Shown: piece by piece, positions 48,701 through 59,805 of the stretch
How positions within the stretch are numbered: the first letter of the stretch is position 1
How the letters are laid out: each line of letters begins with the position of its first letter
Source of the DNA: Trichomonas vaginalis G3
Lineage: Eukaryota > Parabasalia > Trichomonadida > Trichomonadidae
Reading direction: 5' to 3'
Length of the DNA: 64,000 nucleotides
Assembly: GCF_026262505.1 (NCBI RefSeq)
Contig: NC_067207.1
Coordinates: forward strand, 3,790,252-3,854,251
Notes under the pieces: model-generated
What the model saw: only the letters and a program-made list of their open reading frames with translations
Told to the model about the DNA's origin: nothing
Databases searched by the model: none
Translations under genes and position numbers: made by a program

Positions 48701-51700
48701 TGACAAAGTCTTTACGATGAAGTCTTGACAAAACATTGACGAAGAAGTCATGACAAAGTCTTTACGATGAAATCATGAAAATTCAAGAGGTGAAGTCTTG
48801 ACAAAACATATACGATGAAGTCATGACAAAACATTGACGATGAAGTTTTGACAAAACATATACGATGAAGTCATGACAAAACATTGACGATGAAGTTTTG
48901 ACAAAGTCTTTACGATGAAGTCATGACAAAGTCTTTACGAAGAAGTCTTGACAAAGTCTTTACGATGAAGTTTTGACAAAACATTTACGATGAAGTTTTG
49001 ACAAAACATATACGATGAAGTTTTGACAAAACATATACGATGAAGTTTTGACAAAACATATACGAAGAAGTCTTGACAAAACATTTACGAAGAAGTCTTG
49101 ACAAAACATAGACGATGAAGTCTTGACAAAACATATACGATGAAGTCATGACAAAGTCTTTACGATGAAGTTTTGACAAAGTCTTTACGATGAAGTCATG
49201 ACAAAGTCTTTACGAAGAAGTTTTGACAAAGTCTTTACGAAGAAGTCTTGACAAAACATTTACGATGAAGTTTGACAAAGTCTTTACGAAGAAGTCATGA
49301 CAAAGTCTTTACGAAGAAGTCTTGACAAAACATTGACGATGAAGTCATGACAAAACATATACGATGAAGTCTTGACAAAACATTGACGATGAAGTTTTGA
49401 CAAAGTCTTTACGATGAAGTCTTGACAAAACATTGACGAAGAAGTCATGACAAAGTCTTTACGATGAAATCATGAAAATTCAAGAGGTGAAGTCTTGACA
49501 AAACATATACGATGAAGTCATGACAAAACATTGACGATGAAGTCTTGACAAAACATATACGATGAAGTCATGACAAAGTCTTTACGATGAAGTTTTGACA
49601 AAGTCTTTACGATGAAGTTTTGACAAAGTCTTTACGATGAAGTTTTGACAAAGTCTTTACGATGAAGTTTTGACAAAGTCTTACGATGAAGTCTTGACAA
49701 AACATTGACGAAGAAGTCATGACAAAGTCTTTACGATGAAATCATGAAAATTCAAGAGGTAAAGTCATGACAAAGTCTTTACGATGAAATCATGAAAATT
49801 CAAGAGGTGAAGTCTTGACAAAACATATACGATGAAGTCTTGACAAAACATTGACGATGAAGTCTTGACAAAACATATACGAAGAAGTCTTGACAAAACA
49901 TATACGAAGAAGTCTTGACAAAACATTTACGATGAAATCATGACAAAACATTTACGATGAAATCATGACAAAACATTTACGAAGAAGTCTTGACAAAGTC
50001 TTTACGATGACGTCATGACAAAGTCTTTACGAAGAAGTTTTGACAAAGTCTTTACGAAGAAGTTTTGACAAAGTCTTTACGATGAAGTTTGACAAAGTCT
50101 TTACGAAGAAGTCTTGACAAAGTCTTTACGAAGAAGTCATGACAAAACATTGACGATGAAGTTTTGACAAAACATATACGATGAAGTTTTGACAAAACAT
50201 TTACGATGAAGTCTTGACAAAACATATACGATGAAGTCATGACAAAGTCTTTACGATGAAGTTTTGACAAAGTCTTTACGATGAAGTCATGACAAAGTCT
50301 TTACGAAGAAGTCTTGACAAAACATTGACGATGAAGTCATGACAAAACATATACGATGAAGTCTTGACAAAACATTGACGATGAAGTTTTGACAAAGTCT
50401 TTACGATGAAGTCTTGACAAAACATTGACGAAGAAGTCATGACAAAGTCTTTACGATGAAATCATGAAAATTCAAGAGGTGAAGTCTTGACAAAACATAT
50501 ACGATGAAGTCATGACAAAACATTGACGATGAAGTCTTGACAAAACATATACGATGAAGTCATGACAAAGTCTTTACGATGAAGTTTTGACAAAGTCTTT
50601 ACGATGAAGTCTTGACAAAACATTGACGAAGAAGTCATGACAAAGTCTTTACGATGAAATCATGAAAATTCAAGAGGTGAAGTCATGACAAAGTCTTTAC
50701 GATGAAATCATGAAAATTCAAGAGGTGAGTCTTGACAAAACATATACGATGAAGTCATGACAAAACATTGACGATGAAGTCTTGACAAAACATATACGAA
50801 GAAGTCTTGACAAAACATATACGAAGAAGTCTTGACAAAACATTTACGATGAAATCATGACAAAACATTTACGATGAAATCATGACAAAACATTTACGAA
50901 GAAGTCTTGACAAAACATTTACGAAGAAGTCTTGACAAAACATATACGATGAAGTCATGACAAAGTCTTTACGATGAAGTCATGACAATGTCTTTACGAT
51001 GAAGTCTTGACAAAACATTTACGATGAAGTTTTGACAAAGTCTTTACGATGACGTCATGACAAAACATTTACGATGAAGTTTTGACAAAACATATACGAT
51101 GAAGTCTTGACAAAACATATACGATGAAGTCTTGACAAAACATTGACGATGAAGTCATGACAAAACATTGACGATGAAGTCATGACAAAACATTGACGAA
51201 GAAGTCATGACAAAGTCTTTACGATGAAATCATGAAAATTCAAGAGGTGAAGTCTTGACAAAACATATACGATGAAGTCATGACAAAACATTGACGATGA
51301 AGTCTTGACAAAACATATACGATGAAGTCATGACAAAGTCTTTACGATGAAGTTTTGACAAAGTCTTTACGATGAAGTTTTGACAAAGTCTTTACGATGA
51401 AGTCTTGACAAAACATTGACGAAGAAGTCATGACAAAGTCTTTACGATGAAATCATGAAAATTCAAGAGGTGAAGTCTTGACAAAACATTGACGATGAAG
51501 TCTTGACAAAACATATACGATGAAGTCATGACAAAACATATACGATGAAGTTTTGACAAAGTCTTTACGATGAAGTTTTGACAAAGTCTTTACGATGAAG
51601 TCTTGACAAAACATTGACGAAGAAGTCATGACAAAGTCTTTACGATGAAATCATGAAAATTCAAGAGGTGAAGTCTTGACAAAACATATACGATGAAGTC

Positions 51701-54700
51701 ATGACAAAACATTGACGATGAAGTCTTGACAAAACATATACGATGAAGTCATGACAAAGTCTTTACGATGAAGTTTTGACAAAGTCTTTACGATGAAGTT
51801 TTGACAAAGTCTTTACGATGAAGTCTTGACAAAACATTGACGAAGAAGTCATGACAAAGTCTTTACGATGAAATCATGAAAATTCAAGAGGTGAAGTCAT
51901 GACAAAGTCTTTACGATGAAATCATGAAAATTCAAGAGGTGAAGTCTTGACAAAACATATACGATGAAGTCATGACAAAGTCTTTACGATGAAGTTTTGA
52001 CAAAGTCTTTACGATGAAGTTTTGACAAAGTCTTTACGATGAAGTCTTGACAAAACATTGACGAAGAAGTCATGACAAAGTCTTTACGATGAAATCATGA
52101 AAATTCAAGAGGTGAAGTCTTGACAAAACATTGACGATGAAGTCTTGACAAAACATATACGATGAAGTCATGACAAAACATATACGATGAAGTCATGACA
52201 AAACATTGACGATGAAGTTTTGACAAAGTCTTTACGATGAAGTCATGACAAAGTCTTTACGAAGAAGTCTTGACAAAGTCTTTACGATGAAGTTTTGACA
52301 AAACATTTACGATGAAGTTTTGACAAAACATATACGATGAAGTCTTGACAAAACATATACGATGAAGTTTTGACAAAACATATACGATGAAGTCATGACA
52401 AAACATATACGAAGAAGTCTTGACAAAACATATACGAAGAAGTCTTGACAAAACATTTACGATGAAATCATGACAAAACATTTACGATGAAATCATGACA
52501 AAACATTGACGATGAAGTCATGACAAAACATTTACGAAGAAGTCTTGACAAAACATATACGATGAAGTCATGACAAAGTCTTTACGATGAAGTCATGACA
52601 AAACATTGACGATGAAGTCATGACAAAACATTGACGATGAAGTCATGACAAAGTCTTTACGAAGAAGTCTTGACAAAGTCTTTACGATGAAGTCATGACA
52701 AAGTCTTTACGATGAAGTCATGACAAAACATTGACGATGAAGTCATGACAAAACATTGACGATGAAGTCATGACAAAACATATACGAAGAAATCATGACA
52801 AAACATTTACGATGAAATCATGACAAAACATATACGATGAAGTCTTGACAAAACATTGACGATGAAGTCATGACAAAGTCTTTACGATGAAGTTTTGACA
52901 AAGTCTTTACGATGAAGTCATGACAAAGCATATACGATGAAGTTTTGACAAAGTCTTTACGAAGAAGTCTTGACAAAACATTTACGATGAAGTTTGACAA
53001 AGTCTTTACGAAGAAGTCTTGACAAAACATATACGATGAAATCATGACAAAACATATACGAAGAAGTTTTGACAAAACATATACGATGAAGTCTTGACAA
53101 AGTCTTTACGAAGAAGTCTTGACAAAACATATACGAAGAAGTCTTGACAAAACATATACGATGAAGTTTTGACAAAGTCTTTACGATGAAGTTTTGACAA
53201 AGTCTTTACGATGAAGTCATGACAAAGCATATACGATGAAGTTTTGACAAAACATTTACGATGAAGTTTTGACAAAACATATACGATGAAGTTTTGACAA
53301 AACATATACGATGAAGTTTTGACAAAACATATACGATGAAGTTTTGACAAAACATATACGATGAAGTCTTGACAAAGTCTTTACGATGAAGTTTTGACAA
53401 AGTCTTTACGATGAAGTTTTGACAAAGTCTTTACGAAGAAGTCATGACAAAGTCTTTACGAAGAAGTCTTGACAAAGTCTTTACGATGAAGTTTTGACAA
53501 AACATATACGATGAAGTCATGACAAAACATTTACGATGAAGTTTTGACAAAACATATACGATGAAGTCTTGACAAAACATATACGATGAAGTTTTGACAA
53601 AGTCTTTACGAAGAAGTCTTGACAAAGTCTGTACGATGAAGTTTTGACAAAACATATACGATGAAGTCATGACAAAACATTGACGATGAAGTTTTGACAA
53701 AGTCTTTACGATGAAGTTTTGACAAAGTCTTTACGATGAAGTCTTGACAAAGTCTTTACGATGAAGTTTTGACAAAGTCTTTACGATGAAGTTTGACAAA
53801 GTCTTTACGAAGAAGTCTTGACAAAGTCTTTACGAAGAAGTCATGACAAAACATTGACGATGAAGTCTTGACAAAACATTTACGAAGAAGTCTTGACAAA
53901 GTCTTTACGATGAAGTCTTGACAAAACATTTACGATGAAGTCTTGACAAAGTCTTTACGAAGAAGTCTTGACAAAGTCTTTACGAAGAAGTCATGACAAA
54001 ACATTTACGAAGAAGTCTTGACAAAACATTTACGAAGAAGTCTTGACAAAACATTTACGATGAAATCATGACAAAACATTTACGATGAAATCATGATAAA
54101 ACATTTACGAAGAAGTCTTGACAAAGTCTTTACGAAGAAGTCTTGACAAAACATATACGATGAAGTCATGACAAAGTCTTTACGATGAAGTTTTGACAAA
54201 GTCTTTACGATGAAGTCATGACAAAGCATATACGATGAAGTCATGACAAAGTCTTTACGAAGAAGTCTTGACAAAGTCTTTACGATGAAGTCATGACAAA
54301 ACATTTACGATGAAGTTTTGACAAAACATTTACGATGAAGTTTTGACAAAACATATACGATGAAGTTTTGACAAAACATATACGATGAAGTCATGACAAA
54401 ACATATACGAAGAAGTCTTGACAAAACATATACGATGAAGTTTTGACAAAACATATACGATGAAGTTTTGACAAAGTCTTTACGATGAAGTTTTGACAAA
54501 ACATATACGATGAAGTCTTGACAAAACATTTACGAAGAAGTCTTGACAAAACATTTACGAAGAAGTCTTGACAAAACATTTACGAAGAAGTTTTGACAAA
54601 ACATATACGATGAAGTTTTGACAAAGTCTTTACGATGAAGTTTTGACAAAGTCTTTACGATGAAGTCTTGACAAAGTCTTTACGATGAAGTTTTGACAAA

Positions 54701-56470
54701 GTCTTTACGATGAAGTTTGACAAAGTCTTTACGAAGAAGTCTTGACAAAGTCTTTACGAAGAAGTCATGACAAAACATTGACGATGAAGTCTTGACAAAA
54801 CATTTACGAAGAAGTCTTGACAAAGTCTTTACGATGAAGTCTTGACAAAACATTTACGATGAAGTTTGACAAAGTCTTTACGAAGAAGTCTTGACAAAGT
54901 CTTTACGAAGAAGTCATGACAAAACATTGACGATGAAGTCTTGACAAAACATTTACGAAGAAGTCTTGACAAAACATTTACGATGAAATCATGACAAAAC
55001 ATTTACGATGAAATCATGATAAAACATTTACGAAGAAGTCTTGACAAAGTCTTTACGAAGAAGTCTTGACAAAACATATACGATGAAGTCATGACAAAGT
55101 CTTTACGATGAAGTTTTGACAAAGTCTTTACGATGAAGTCATGACAAAGCATATACGATGAAGTCATGACAAAGTCTTTACGAAGAAGTCTTGACAAAGT
55201 CTTTACGATGAAGTCATGACAAAACATTTACGATGAAGTTTTGACAAAACATATACGATGAAGTTTTGACAAAACATATACGATGAAGTCATGACAAAAC
55301 ATATACGAAGAAGTCTTGACAAAACATATACGATGAAGTTTTGACAAAACATATACGATGAAGTTTTGACAAAGTCTTTACGATGAAGTTTTGACAAAAC
55401 ATATACGATGAAGTCTTGACAAAACATTTACGAAGAAGTCTTGACAAAACATTTACGAAGAAGTCTTGACAAAACATTTACGAAGAAGTTTTGACAAAAC
55501 ATATACGATGAAGTTTTGACAAAGTCTTTACGATGAAGTTTTGACAAAGTCTTTACGATGAAGTCATGACAAAGCATATACGATGAAGTTTTGACAAAGT
55601 CTTTACGATGAAGTTTTGACAAAGTCTTTACGATGAAGTTTGACAAAGTCTTTACGAAGAAGTCTTGACAAAGTCTTTACGAAGAAGTCATGACAAAACA
55701 TTGACGATGAAGTCTTGACAAAACATTTACGAAGAAGTCTTGACAAAGTCTTTACGAAGAAGTCTTGACAAAACATTTACGATGAAGTTTGACAAAACAT
55801 ATACGATGAAGTCTTGACAAAACATAGACAAGAAAGTTCATGAGAAATTAGATGAAGAAGAACTTGACAAAACATTGACGATGAAGTCTTGACAAAACAT
55901 TGACGATGAAGTCTTGACAAAACATAGACAAGAAAGTTCATGAGAAATTAGATGAAGAAGAACTTGACAAAACATTTACGAAGAAGTCTTGACAAAACAT
56001 ATACGATGAAGTCTTGACAAAACATAGACAAGAAAGTTCATGAGAAAACATATACGATGAAGTCTTGACAAAACATTGACGAAGAAGTCTTGACAAAACA
56101 TCGACGAAGAAGTCTTGACAAAACATTTACGAAGAAGTCTTGACAAAACATTGACGATGAAGTCTTGACAAAACATAGACGATGAAGTCTTGACAAAACA
56201 TAGACAAGAAAGTTCATGAGAAATTAGATGAAGAAGAACTTGACAAAACATTTACGAAGAAGTCTTGACAAAACATATACGATGAAGTCTTGACAAAACA
56301 TAGACAAGAAAGTTCATGAGAAAACATATACGATGAAGTCTTGACAAAACATTGACGAAGAAGTTTTGACAAAACATATACGAAGAAGTCTTGACAAAAC
56401 ATATACGAAGAAGTCTTGACAAAACATATACGAAGAAGTCTTGACAAAACATATACTATGAAGTCTTGAA
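42767..56470 (+). repeat. 25-bp satellite array, segment D
   Basis: Forward orientation again. About 43,000-48,500 is indel-rich like segment C (GACAAACATTACGATG, GAAGTTGAC); from 48,500 on the units are clean. A higher-order block near the end is duplicated: 54,080-54,580 and 55,003-55,477 correspond at offsets of about 900-920 bp. The final 600 bp contain hybrid units carrying Maverick KilA-N coding sequence. The array ends about 30 bp before the next gene. Confidence 0.95.
55823..56323 (+). repeat. Hybrid satellite units carrying KilA-N coding sequence
   Basis: Three 45-nt inserts (55,823-55,867; 55,923-55,967; 56,199-56,243) and two 25-nt ones (56,023-56,047; 56,299-56,323) match 57,957-58,001 of the KilA-N gene exactly. 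That stretch itself has a weak 25-bp internal period (CATAGACAAGAAAGTTCATG, then TTAGATGAAGAAGAACTTGA) that lines up with two satellite units. Either the satellite grew from this gene or the two have exchanged sequence. Confidence 0.9.
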
Positions 56471-56497
56471 AAAACTCTAAATGACTTTCAAACTCAA

Positions 56498-57016
56498 ATG
56501 AACAAATACTACTGGGAATTTCAAGAAAAATACGACTCTTTACTAAATGGAACATACTATCTGAAACTAGAATATGACAAGATGAACTCCACCGTTTCAT
56601 TTCAAAAGATTGAAATTAACCCTCCAAGAGATACAGAGTTTTTATATTGGGGAGTAGACAGACGTTCTTGGGCACAATTTCTTCGGTTACTAAACCAGAA
56701 CGAACCATTACCACCAGATGGTCCATTTAAATTTATACTTCCACCAGCAGATTTGACAGTTTATAGAAACGTGTTTGACCCTCAAAATGTTATGTGTCAT
56801 GCAAGTTTCAGTTCAAGCAACAATAGTTTTCTTTGTATTGGTAAGGACTTTTATGACTTTGCTTCTAAATTCTACGAACCACCTAGTAACAGTTTCTCTG
56901 ACCTTCAAGTTTGGTTCACAACAAATGGTGTGCAGCATATAATACCATTGTACTATGACTTTTATCTCGAATTGTCTTTCATATACAACTACGGAAAAGT
57001 ATTGAAAAAGTATTGA
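56498..57016 (+). CDS. Maverick-associated protein, function unknown
   Basis: 172 residues from the ATG at 56,498. The frame continues a little upstream (KTLNDFQTQ) towards the last satellite unit, so the native 5' end may have been replaced by the array. The N-terminus looks coiled-coil (WEFQEKYDSLLNGTYYLKLEY), followed by a region rich in aromatic residues and proline that is probably beta-rich (EFLYWGVDRRSWAQF, PLPPDGPFKFILPPADL, FTTNGVQHIIPLYYDF). No signal or membrane segment. I do not recognise the family; a virion structural role is conceivable from the beta-rich character and location but unsupported. The gene appears open, with an uncertain start. Confidence 0.6.
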   Translation: MNKYYWEFQEKYDSLLNGTYYLKLEYDKMNSTVSFQKIEINPPRDTEFLYWGVDRRSWAQFLRLLNQNEPLPPDGPFKFILPPADLTVYRNVFDPQNVMCHASFSSSNNSFLCIGKDFYDFASKFYEPPSNSFSDLQVWFTTNGVQHIIPLYYDFYLELSFIYNYGKVLKKY

Positions 57017-57144
57017 AAAATATATTTTAGGGTAGATGGTTTTTAGGTGTCACCAGGTCCCTCGGTCCCTCGGTCCCCAGGTCAATTTAACTTCTCTGAA
57101 AAAATGAGACAACATGACATTTAGACAACAACACAGGAAATAAA

Positions 57145-57243
57145 CTTCATCGTATATGTTTTGTCATGATTTCATCGTAAATGTTTTGTCAAGACTTCTT
57201 CGTACATGTTTTGTCAAGACTTCATCGTAAATGTTTTGTCATG
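57145..57243 (-). repeat. Short run of 25-bp satellite units between Maverick genes
   Basis: Four units (CTTCATCGTATATGTTTTGT and variants) in inverted orientation. Further short runs are at 58,515-58,562 (inverted) and 60,137-60,167 (forward). They place the satellite unit inside normal Maverick intergenic DNA, separate from the large array. Confidence 0.9.
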
Positions 57244-57287
57244 ACTTCTTCGTATTCTTTCACCCGTTGAATTTTGTATAAAAAAGC

Positions 57288-57309
57288 AACCGCCGGAATT
57301 CCGGCGGTT
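57288..57309. repeat. 22-nt GC-rich perfect palindrome, copy 1
   Basis: Core CCGCCGGAATTCCGGCGG, extended by AA and TT. It lies within a segment that is the reverse complement of part of the KilA-N gene (GTATAAAAAAGC on one side, GGTATATTCTTCACAAAATG on the other). Identical copies are at 57,793-57,814 (coding) and 58,311-58,332. Confidence 0.95.
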
Positions 57310-57547
57310 GGTATATTCTTCACAAAATGCTTGTTTTGAGGTCGAGCCACTTTTGGCTCCACCGTATTTTTCAACCAAAACTCATTTTTTTCGGCAAAAA
57401 TATATTTTAGGTTAGATGGTGAGATCTCAGAACTAGTCTTGTACTGTTTCAAGACAATATTTGTACTGTTTCAAGACAATGTCCGACGGTTAAGCCACAA
57501 ACGAATGTCCGACGGTTAAGCCACAAACGAATGTCCGACGTACCACC

Positions 57548-57582
57548 CAAAAATATTTTTTATTTTTATTGTAAGAACTGAA
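57548..57582 (+). promoter_or_regulatory. Maverick promoter motif before KilA-N
   Basis: AAATATTTTTTATTTTTATT followed by GTAAGAAC and, four to five bases later, the ATG. The same motif (A/T run, TATTTTxxxTGTAAGAAC) stands directly before the genes at 58,887, 60,545 and 61,230. Its constant distance to the ATG suggests the transcription start lies within it. Confidence 0.65.
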
Positions 57583-58245
57583 ATGACAGTCGAAGCAAAA
57601 ACGTTCACGAACAAATCTAATGGCGAAACATTCACAAAAGGCACCTATAACGGTATTGAAGTCTTACGTAGAGACAAGGATGGTTATATAAATGTAACAA
57701 ATATGTGTCAGCAGTTTAGGAAAGACTTTAGAAAGTTGTTGGAAAATAAGTCCTGGGAAGAGTATTTTAAGGCATTTTGTGAAGAATATACCAACCGCCG
57801 GAATTCCGGCGGTTGCTTTTTATACAAAATTCATGCAGGAATTCCTGATGAAATCAAACAGGTTAGAGGAACGTATGTAGACCCAAGACTTGTAAACTAT
57901 ATAGCAATGTGGGCTTCTCCAAAATATTGCATAGCAGTTGGAAAAATTCTGGACTCCATAGACAAGAAAGTTCATGAGAAATTAGATGAAGAAGAACTTG
58001 AAGATACAGTAGAGAATGCAAAACCTTTGTTCGAACAAGAAGTTAGAAAAATGTGCGAAAAACAAATAGAACATGAACGTGAGATATGTTATGGTTATAG
58101 AGACTCTCCATACGAACTAGACCAATGGGAACAAGAAGATTTAAAGAGAGAATTTAGAGAATATGAACTCGCTAAGATAGCATTAGAAGCTGCAGAAAAG
58201 AAGTTAAAAGTTTGGGGTCGTTTTGTACAAAAATATTGTGAGTAA
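57583..58245 (+). CDS. KilA-N domain protein, Maverick, with an in-frame palindromic insert
   Basis: 220 residues. The KilA-N domain spans about residues 20-125: an N-terminal block YNGIEVLRRDKDGYINVTNMC, a helix ending at NKSWEEYF, and the signature RGTYVDPRLVNYIAMWASPKY. Between them (about residues 66-83) sits TNRRNSGGCFLYKI, encoded by a 22-nt palindrome and its flanks that also occur twice outside the gene. The C-terminal 90 residues are charged and probably coiled-coil (DKKVHEKLDEEELEDTVENA). KilA-N is a DNA-binding domain of large DNA viruses and phages, so a regulatory or DNA-binding role in the element is likely. The stop TAA is followed by A, giving the UAAA poly(A) signal of trichomonads. 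Looks whole. Confidence 0.85.
   Translation: MTVEAKTFTNKSNGETFTKGTYNGIEVLRRDKDGYINVTNMCQQFRKDFRKLLENKSWEEYFKAFCEEYTNRRNSGGCFLYKIHAGIPDEIKQVRGTYVDPRLVNYIAMWASPKYCIAVGKILDSIDKKVHEKLDEEELEDTVENAKPLFEQEVRKMCEKQIEHEREICYGYRDSPYELDQWEQEDLKREFREYELAKIALEAAEKKLKVWGRFVQKYCE
57793..57814 (+). repeat. 22-nt palindrome, copy 2, inside KilA-N coding sequence
   Basis: Identical to the intergenic copies. It contributes about eight codons (NRRNSGG region) without disturbing the frame. The flanks shared with the intergenic copies run from about 57,772 to 57,828. Confidence 0.95.
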
Positions 58246-58256
58246 ATGAACCATTT
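58240..58256 (+). terminator. Shared 3' end with UAAA signal
   Basis: GAGTAAATGAACCATTT occurs at the end of this KilA-N gene and identically at 62,136-62,152 at the end of the other. The stop codon overlaps TAAA, known as the poly(A) signal of T. vaginalis. Conservation of the whole 17-mer suggests common descent of the gene ends or a conserved 3' processing site. Confidence 0.6.
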
Positions 58257-58851
58257 TTTTCTATCATCGTAGAAAACACACAAAACTCTTGAATTTTGTA
58301 TAAAAAAAGCAACCGCCGGAATTCCGGCGGTTGGTATATTCTTCACAAAATGCTTGTTTTGAGGTCGAGCCACTTTTGGCTCCACCGTATTCTTTCAACC
58401 AAAACTCTTGAATTCGGCAAAAATATATTTTAGGTGGAACCAGGTCCCTCGGTCAACTAACATCTTTTTGAAAATGGTGACAACATGACATTTTGACAAC
58501 AACACAGGAAATAGACTTCATCGTATATGTTTTGTCATGATTTCATCGTAAATGTTTTGTCAAACATGAGCGTAAATCAGACAAAAATATATTTTAGGGT
58601 AGATGGTTAGATCTAACCTCTTTTCTACCCTCATTTCTAACCTCATTTCTACCATCGTAGAAAACACACAAAACTCTTGAATTTTGTTGCTGAATTCAAT
58701 AAAAATATATTTTAGGGTAGATGGTTAGATCTAACCTCATTTCTAACCTCTTTTCTACCCTCATTTCTACCATCGTAGAAAACGCACAAAACTCTTGAAT
58801 TTTGACACTTTCACAAAAAACATAAAAAACATAAAAAATAAAGTTAGTTTT
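58257..58851. other. Intergenic repeats between KilA-N and the next gene
   Basis: 58,283-58,400 repeats the inverted KilA-N fragment with palindrome copy 3 (58,311-58,332) and the GAGCCA/TGGCTC hairpin. 58,440-58,562 repeats the ACAACACAGGAAATA module and two satellite units. 58,583-58,685 and 58,700-58,802 are two copies of a roughly 100-bp unit with GGGTAGATGGTTAGATCTAA and ACCATCGTAGAAAACACACA; inverted relatives lie at 59,806-60,122, on the other side of the next gene. Confidence 0.8.
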
Positions 58852-58886
58852 TTTAAAAAAATATTTTTTATTTTTATTGTAAGAAC
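58852..58886 (+). promoter_or_regulatory. Maverick promoter motif before the 58,887 gene
   Basis: AAAAATATTTTTTATTTTTA then TTGTAAGAACATG. Here the motif directly abuts the ATG, so the leader must be extremely short if transcription starts at or after GTAAGAAC. Confidence 0.6.
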
Positions 58887-59795
58887 ATGTTAGCAACAAC
58901 TTCACCAAACTCGTTAGTCATGAACCCAACTTCAATGTTAGTAGAGATGAAAAGCTTCATTCCTTCTTCATATACTTTCGAAACAGAAATCCAGAAGATA
59001 AAGCAAGAACTTCTCCAAGGAGATTTAGACTGTACCGCAAAAGATGAAACAAATGAACAGTATCTTTATGAAATGCAGGATATTATTGACCATCTACCTA
59101 AACTTCCTGAAATACAACAACAAAAGCTCACTATTCCTGAATTCGATGAAATAGAAGTCAAAGCAACTGACTCAGTAGAAATAAAGAAGTTCATACGTAA
59201 GGTTAACTATGAGTTTCTTGGATTTCATTGCAACCACAAAGTCATGGACAAAGACTGCGATATGGTATATTTCATTGACATATATAAATCTGAAGAATTT
59301 AAGACCTACGACAACTTTGTTTCGTTAGTTGCAAAATGTGTATGGCAGATAAGAGATAAAGATAGAAGAGGTAAGGTATGGAATGAACAAATAAAACCCG
59401 CAACTTTTGAGTTAAAGAAAACCATTGACGCCTTAGTTGTTCTAGCAGGTCAAATTTCAATGTACAATGCTAAAATGAACCCACAATGTTCTAAATGTAA
59501 AGCAGTAATGAGGAAATATAACTACTCCGTCAAAGAGATAGAACGTATGCGAAACGACTATGCTGACTTAAAGAAAGAAGTAGAGAAACCAGCAGAAGAT
59601 AAAATGGACATGTTGACATTTCTGAACAAAAACTATCCAACTGCTGACGATTTCCTTCTTTCAGATGTCAAGAAGAAATATAAAGATACATTCAATATTG
59701 TTAAAACATTCGATGTACTGACAGAAGAAATAGAAGCTACGAAATTGTTTAGAATTTCACGAATTCACAATGTTTACCATGTAAAACGCTTATAA
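58887..59795 (+). CDS. Maverick protein of unknown function, coiled-coil
   Basis: 302 residues, soluble and acidic. A possible first helix is FETEIQKIKQELLQGDL. The middle part has many aromatic residues and cysteines (FLGFHCNHKVMDKDCDMVYF) and a Cys pair CSKC at about residue 204, then a coiled-coil segment (EIERMRNDYADLKKEVEKP). The CxxC together with nearby Cys and His could bind zinc, but no known zinc finger is matched. I do not recognise the family. The gene is flanked by related repeats in opposite orientation (58,583-58,802 and 59,806-60,122). The stop runs into TAAA. Looks whole. Confidence 0.65.
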   Translation: MLATTSPNSLVMNPTSMLVEMKSFIPSSYTFETEIQKIKQELLQGDLDCTAKDETNEQYLYEMQDIIDHLPKLPEIQQQKLTIPEFDEIEVKATDSVEIKKFIRKVNYEFLGFHCNHKVMDKDCDMVYFIDIYKSEEFKTYDNFVSLVAKCVWQIRDKDRRGKVWNEQIKPATFELKKTIDALVVLAGQISMYNAKMNPQCSKCKAVMRKYNYSVKEIERMRNDYADLKKEVEKPAEDKMDMLTFLNKNYPTADDFLLSDVKKKYKDTFNIVKTFDVLTEEIEATKLFRISRIHNVYHVKRL

Positions 59796-59805
59796 AACTT
59801 TATGG

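Larger units (their letters stand above)
57017..57547. other. Maverick intergenic repeat module
   Basis: Contains GGTCCCTCGGTCCCTCGGTC, then GACAACATGACATTT...ACAACACAGGAAATA, then four inverted satellite units (57,145-57,243), then an inverted copy of a KilA-N segment with its palindrome (57,265-57,332), and a small hairpin GAGCCACTTTTGGCTC. GTCCGACGGTTAAGCCACAA repeats near 57,480-57,540. The same parts recur at 58,280-58,570 and inverted at 60,130-60,260. Confidence 0.8.

Noticed and set aside
14337-56470. CRISPR-like repeat array
   Set aside because: There are no unique spacers. Units are contiguous, and there is no cas gene; the genome is eukaryotic.
14337-56470. Telomere or known centromere repeat
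   Set aside because: The unit does not resemble a telomere repeat, and a centromere role cannot be judged from sequence alone.
14489-56600. Many 60-128-codon open frames on both strands in the satellite (MFCQDFIVKTLS, LHRKDFVKTSS type)
   Set aside because: They follow from a 25-bp unit read through three frames with few stops. Their borders track unit variants, and they have no promoter or domain.
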